A stretch of DNA of 8,413 nucleotides from VGNY01 sp964549635 (GTDB lineage Bacteria > Chloroflexota > Dehalococcoidia > GIF9 > UBA5629). Position 1 is the stretch's first letter, and the number at the start of each line of letters is the position of its first letter. Of this stretch, positions 6,599-8,413 are shown one piece after another. A model generated the notes under the pieces. The model was not told the DNA's origin. It saw only the letters and a program-made list of their open reading frames with translations, and searched no databases. Location of the stretch: contig CAZJVJ010000033.1 of NCBI GenBank assembly GCA_964549635.1, positions 1 to 8,413 of the forward strand, given 5' to 3'. Position numbers and translations under genes: made by a program.

Positions 6599-6606
6599 CC
6601 CTCCTT
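6599..6606 (-). promoter_or_regulatory. Ribosome binding site AAGGAGGG deciding the mutase large-subunit start
   Basis: AAGGAGGG on the minus strand lies seven bases before ATG 6591-6589. Only one base separates it from the nearer ATG at 6597-6595, too close for initiation. It also falls inside the longer reading from the TTG at 6618. It therefore points to a 550-residue product beginning MIGRNNED. Confidence 0.75.
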
Positions 6607-6647
6607 CAACGCTGGCAACTCAAAAACAGGCTATGTTCGACTATTAA

Positions 6648-7343
6648 TCACGGAGCAGACAGGCAGTCTTCATTGCTGCCGATATCGCACCACAGCTCGG
6701 TGAACATATAGGCATAAACTTCATCTTTGTCCACCAGCCAGGAAATGAAGCTGCCCAAGTTGTCCTTCTTGCCTTCATCACAGTATTGAGACAGAAGGGG
6801 TAATATCCTCGGCGGCAAAATATAGCATGCCGTCGCCACCAAAGTCGACTTAGGCTGTGCCGGTTTTTCCTCAAATTCAGTTATTCTGCACCCGTCCAGC
6901 CGGACGACACCGAATCGCTTGGCCTTATTCCTATCGCCGATGTCACGGACGGCCACCAGCGCGTTTCTACTGTTGTAGGCGGCGATGAACCGATGTAAAT
7001 CGAATTCGAAGTAGTTGTCGCCCGCGATGACCAGCAGGTCATCGGTTATGTCTCTGGCCTTAATCCAGTAAACAAGCGAGCCCACAGCACCGAAAGCTTG
7101 CGCCTCGGTGTAGACCGGTTCCACGCACAATGTCACCGCCCTACCCAGGGTAGTCTGCCAATGGCGGAAGTCGGCCTCAAACTTCTTATTAGTGTTGACC
7201 ATTACCTCTATATCCTGCGGGATTTTATCAACAATGTGGCTTATAAGAGGTTTACCCTTATATTCCAGCAGTGCCTTCGCTTTGTTCAGAGTCAGCGGAT
7301 ACAGCCTTGTGCCAAAGCCGGCAGCCAGTATCAAGCTTTTCAT
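6648..7343 (-). CDS. Sugar-phosphate nucleotidyltransferase family protein
   Basis: This 231-residue protein belongs to the NTP-transferase (glucose-1-phosphate thymidylyl/uridylyl-transferase-like) family, which joins a nucleotide to a sugar phosphate with release of pyrophosphate in the cytosol. The nucleotide-binding signature is LAAGFGTRLYPLT at 6-18, followed by K23 in NKAKALL, the conserved lysine. GDNYF (108-112) carries the metal-binding Asp. KRFGVVRLD and FEEKP (157-161) form the sugar-binding part, and WCDIGSNEDCL near the end is the usual DIGT-like motif. It lacks the C-terminal beta-helix of long pyrophosphorylases, so it is a minimal catalytic domain. The sugar and nucleotide cannot be told from sequence. 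No convincing Shine-Dalgarno precedes ATG 7343, although a TATTAA (-10-like, 7377-7372) lies in the 65-base gap. It follows the glycosyltransferase on the same strand, which suggests the pair makes and uses an activated sugar. The mutase gene begins 56 bases downstream. Confidence 0.92.
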   Translation of the reverse strand: MKSLILAAGFGTRLYPLTLNKAKALLEYKGKPLISHIVDKIPQDIEVMVNTNKKFEADFRHWQTTLGRAVTLCVEPVYTEAQAFGAVGSLVYWIKARDITDDLLVIAGDNYFEFDLHRFIAAYNSRNALVAVRDIGDRNKAKRFGVVRLDGCRITEFEEKPAQPKSTLVATACYILPPRILPLLSQYCDEGKKDNLGSFISWLVDKDEVYAYMFTELWCDIGSNEDCLSAP

Positions 7344-7408
7344 CTAAGCGAAACAGAACTTTGAGGGCGCATTAATAGTGCAAAATCACTGAGTGGACTT
7401 GCCTCAAT

Positions 7409-8413
7409 TCACCTGACCCCGGAAGTCTCGCCGTACAGCCGATTTTTCCAGCGCACGCCCAGACCTACGGCTTGCCTCCAGGCACCGTAAAGCCCGCCGG
7501 CATAAAAGAAAGAAAACCCCAACGGGTGCAACAATGAAGATAGCAGGGAATTCTTGAAATGACTGTCAACCAGCCCTCGCATAAAGAGTATCAAAGCCAC
7601 CTGAAACACAGCGATAAATCGCCAGTCAGTGGGGGCCGCCTCCGAAAAAAAGCCATTCCACGCCCAGTAAAATGGCGCCAGATAGAAAACAAAACCAGCC
7701 GCCAGCAGCCCAACCAGTGCTACCGGCGACAGCGCTGTTACCGAGTATATCCACTTGACGATCCCCTCCCACATAGCCCCCAGACTATGGTAATTTCGCG
7801 TGCCAGTCACCTCCGACAGGTCAACAACCACGTGTCTCCCGCCCTGCCGCACCGTCTCAAATCCCAGCCAGACATCTTCCAGAATCCTGTTAAATACTGC
7901 CGCATGCCCACCGACCCGCCGGTATTCTTCCCTGGGAAAGAGCAGCAACTGCCCCACAGCCAGCGATGGCTTCGGCTCTTTTGAGCGTTGCAACCACCAC
8001 AACGGCAGCCAGCTCATAATTATGAAATAATACGCCAGCGGCATCACTATCTTCTCGGCGAAGGTCCCTAATAACTGACGGGGTAGTCCGGACAACAACG
8101 AAGCCTTGGTCTCAATGGCCAGGGCCAGCAAGCTCCGTATCATATACGGGGCATGCCTCGTATCAGCATCAACAAACAAAAACCAGGAACCATTGGCCCG
8201 CTCCGAAAGCTGATGGCAGGCGAACGGCTTACCCGCCCAGTCTTCAGGAAGTTTCTCACCCTTTATCAGCTTGATACGGTCGTCACTCGCCGACATCTGG
8301 CTGACGATTTCAGCCGTCCTGTCTATAGAATTATCGTCTAACACCAATATCTCAAAGTTTGGATAGTCCTGCTTCTGCAGAGACTCAAGGCAACTTCTTA
8401 TGTTCTGCTCCTC
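7409..8413 (-). CDS. Family 2 glycosyltransferase with C-terminal membrane segments, 5' end cut by window edge
   Basis: The frame runs from the right edge to TGA at 7411-7409, showing 334 residues. A TTG at 8347 is not the start: the open frame continues upstream with EEQNIRSCLESLQKQDYPNF, the normal GT2 N-terminal segment, so about 10-50 residues are missing. GT-A motifs in order (visible numbering): LDDNSIDRT near 25-33, DAD at 82-84 (metal-binding DxD) and LED at 178-180 (the catalytic-base ED). Hydrophobic stretches at about 122-141, 224-251, 265-282 and 294-312 indicate a membrane-anchored enzyme with its active domain facing the cytosol. The end GLGVRWKNRLYGE matches the VxWKGRxY tail common in hopanoid- or carotenoid-associated GT2 proteins. 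It therefore probably glycosylates a lipid or polyprenyl acceptor using an NDP-sugar; the exact acceptor is unknown. It is the first visible gene of the minus-strand block, 65 bases before the nucleotidyltransferase. Confidence 0.92.
   Translation of the reverse strand, partial: EEQNIRSCLESLQKQDYPNFEILVLDDNSIDRTAEIVSQMSASDDRIKLIKGEKLPEDWAGKPFACHQLSERANGSWFLFVDADTRHAPYMIRSLLALAIETKASLLSGLPRQLLGTFAEKIVMPLAYYFIIMSWLPLWWLQRSKEPKPSLAVGQLLLFPREEYRRVGGHAAVFNRILEDVWLGFETVRQGGRHVVVDLSEVTGTRNYHSLGAMWEGIVKWIYSVTALSPVALVGLLAAGFVFYLAPFYWAWNGFFSEAAPTDWRFIAVFQVALILFMRGLVDSHFKNSLLSSLLHPLGFSFFYAGGLYGAWRQAVGLGVRWKNRLYGETSGVR

Overview
This is a bacterial chromosomal segment, about 50-55% GC by eye and densely coded, with Shine-Dalgarno sites of the AGGAGG type. 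I see no phage, transposon, CRISPR or RNA gene. The gene mix suggests an anaerobe or sediment organism that handles unusual acyl-CoA thioesters: an AmmeMemoRadiSam operon, an acyl-CoA dehydrogenase, dephospho-CoA kinase, a split B12-dependent acyl-CoA mutase and surface-sugar enzymes. The protein style, especially CoaE and the acyl-CoA enzymes, recalls Chloroflexota (Dehalococcoidia-like). That taxonomic guess is from memory and tentative.

Left block (1-2370, minus strand): amrS -> amrB -> amrA, a tightly spaced operon with gaps of about 21-22 bases. It encodes the radical SAM enzyme, the MEMO1-family protein and the AMMECR1-family protein. amrA runs off the left edge just short of its expected C-terminus. 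The biochemical role of this widely conserved trio is not established as far as I know.

Divergent spacer (2371-2529): it holds a good sigma70-like promoter for the plus-strand genes. A possible extended -10 element for the amr operon overlaps the first amrS start codon.

Middle block (2530-4350, plus strand): an acyl-CoA dehydrogenase followed by coaE, 54 bases apart and probably co-transcribed. The dehydrogenase has Asp where most family members have the catalytic Glu.

Right block (4446-8413, minus strand, convergent with coaE): in transcription order, a membrane glycosyltransferase (5' end cut by the window), a short sugar-nucleotidyltransferase, the large catalytic subunit of a B12-dependent acyl-CoA mutase, and its small B12-binding subunit. 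The large subunit keeps the general methylmalonyl-CoA mutase fold motifs. However, the residues that define methylmalonyl-CoA, isobutyryl-CoA and 2-hydroxyisobutyryl-CoA mutases are replaced: Tyr89 by Val, the Arg207 region rewritten, and His244 by Asn in P. shermanii numbering. It is best read as an acyl-CoA mutase of unknown substrate, and it is the most interesting item in the window.

Taken together, coaE (CoA supply), the atypical dehydrogenase and the atypical mutase form a CoA-thioester theme. A shared pathway is inference from proximity only. Every gap between genes is shorter than 300 bases.
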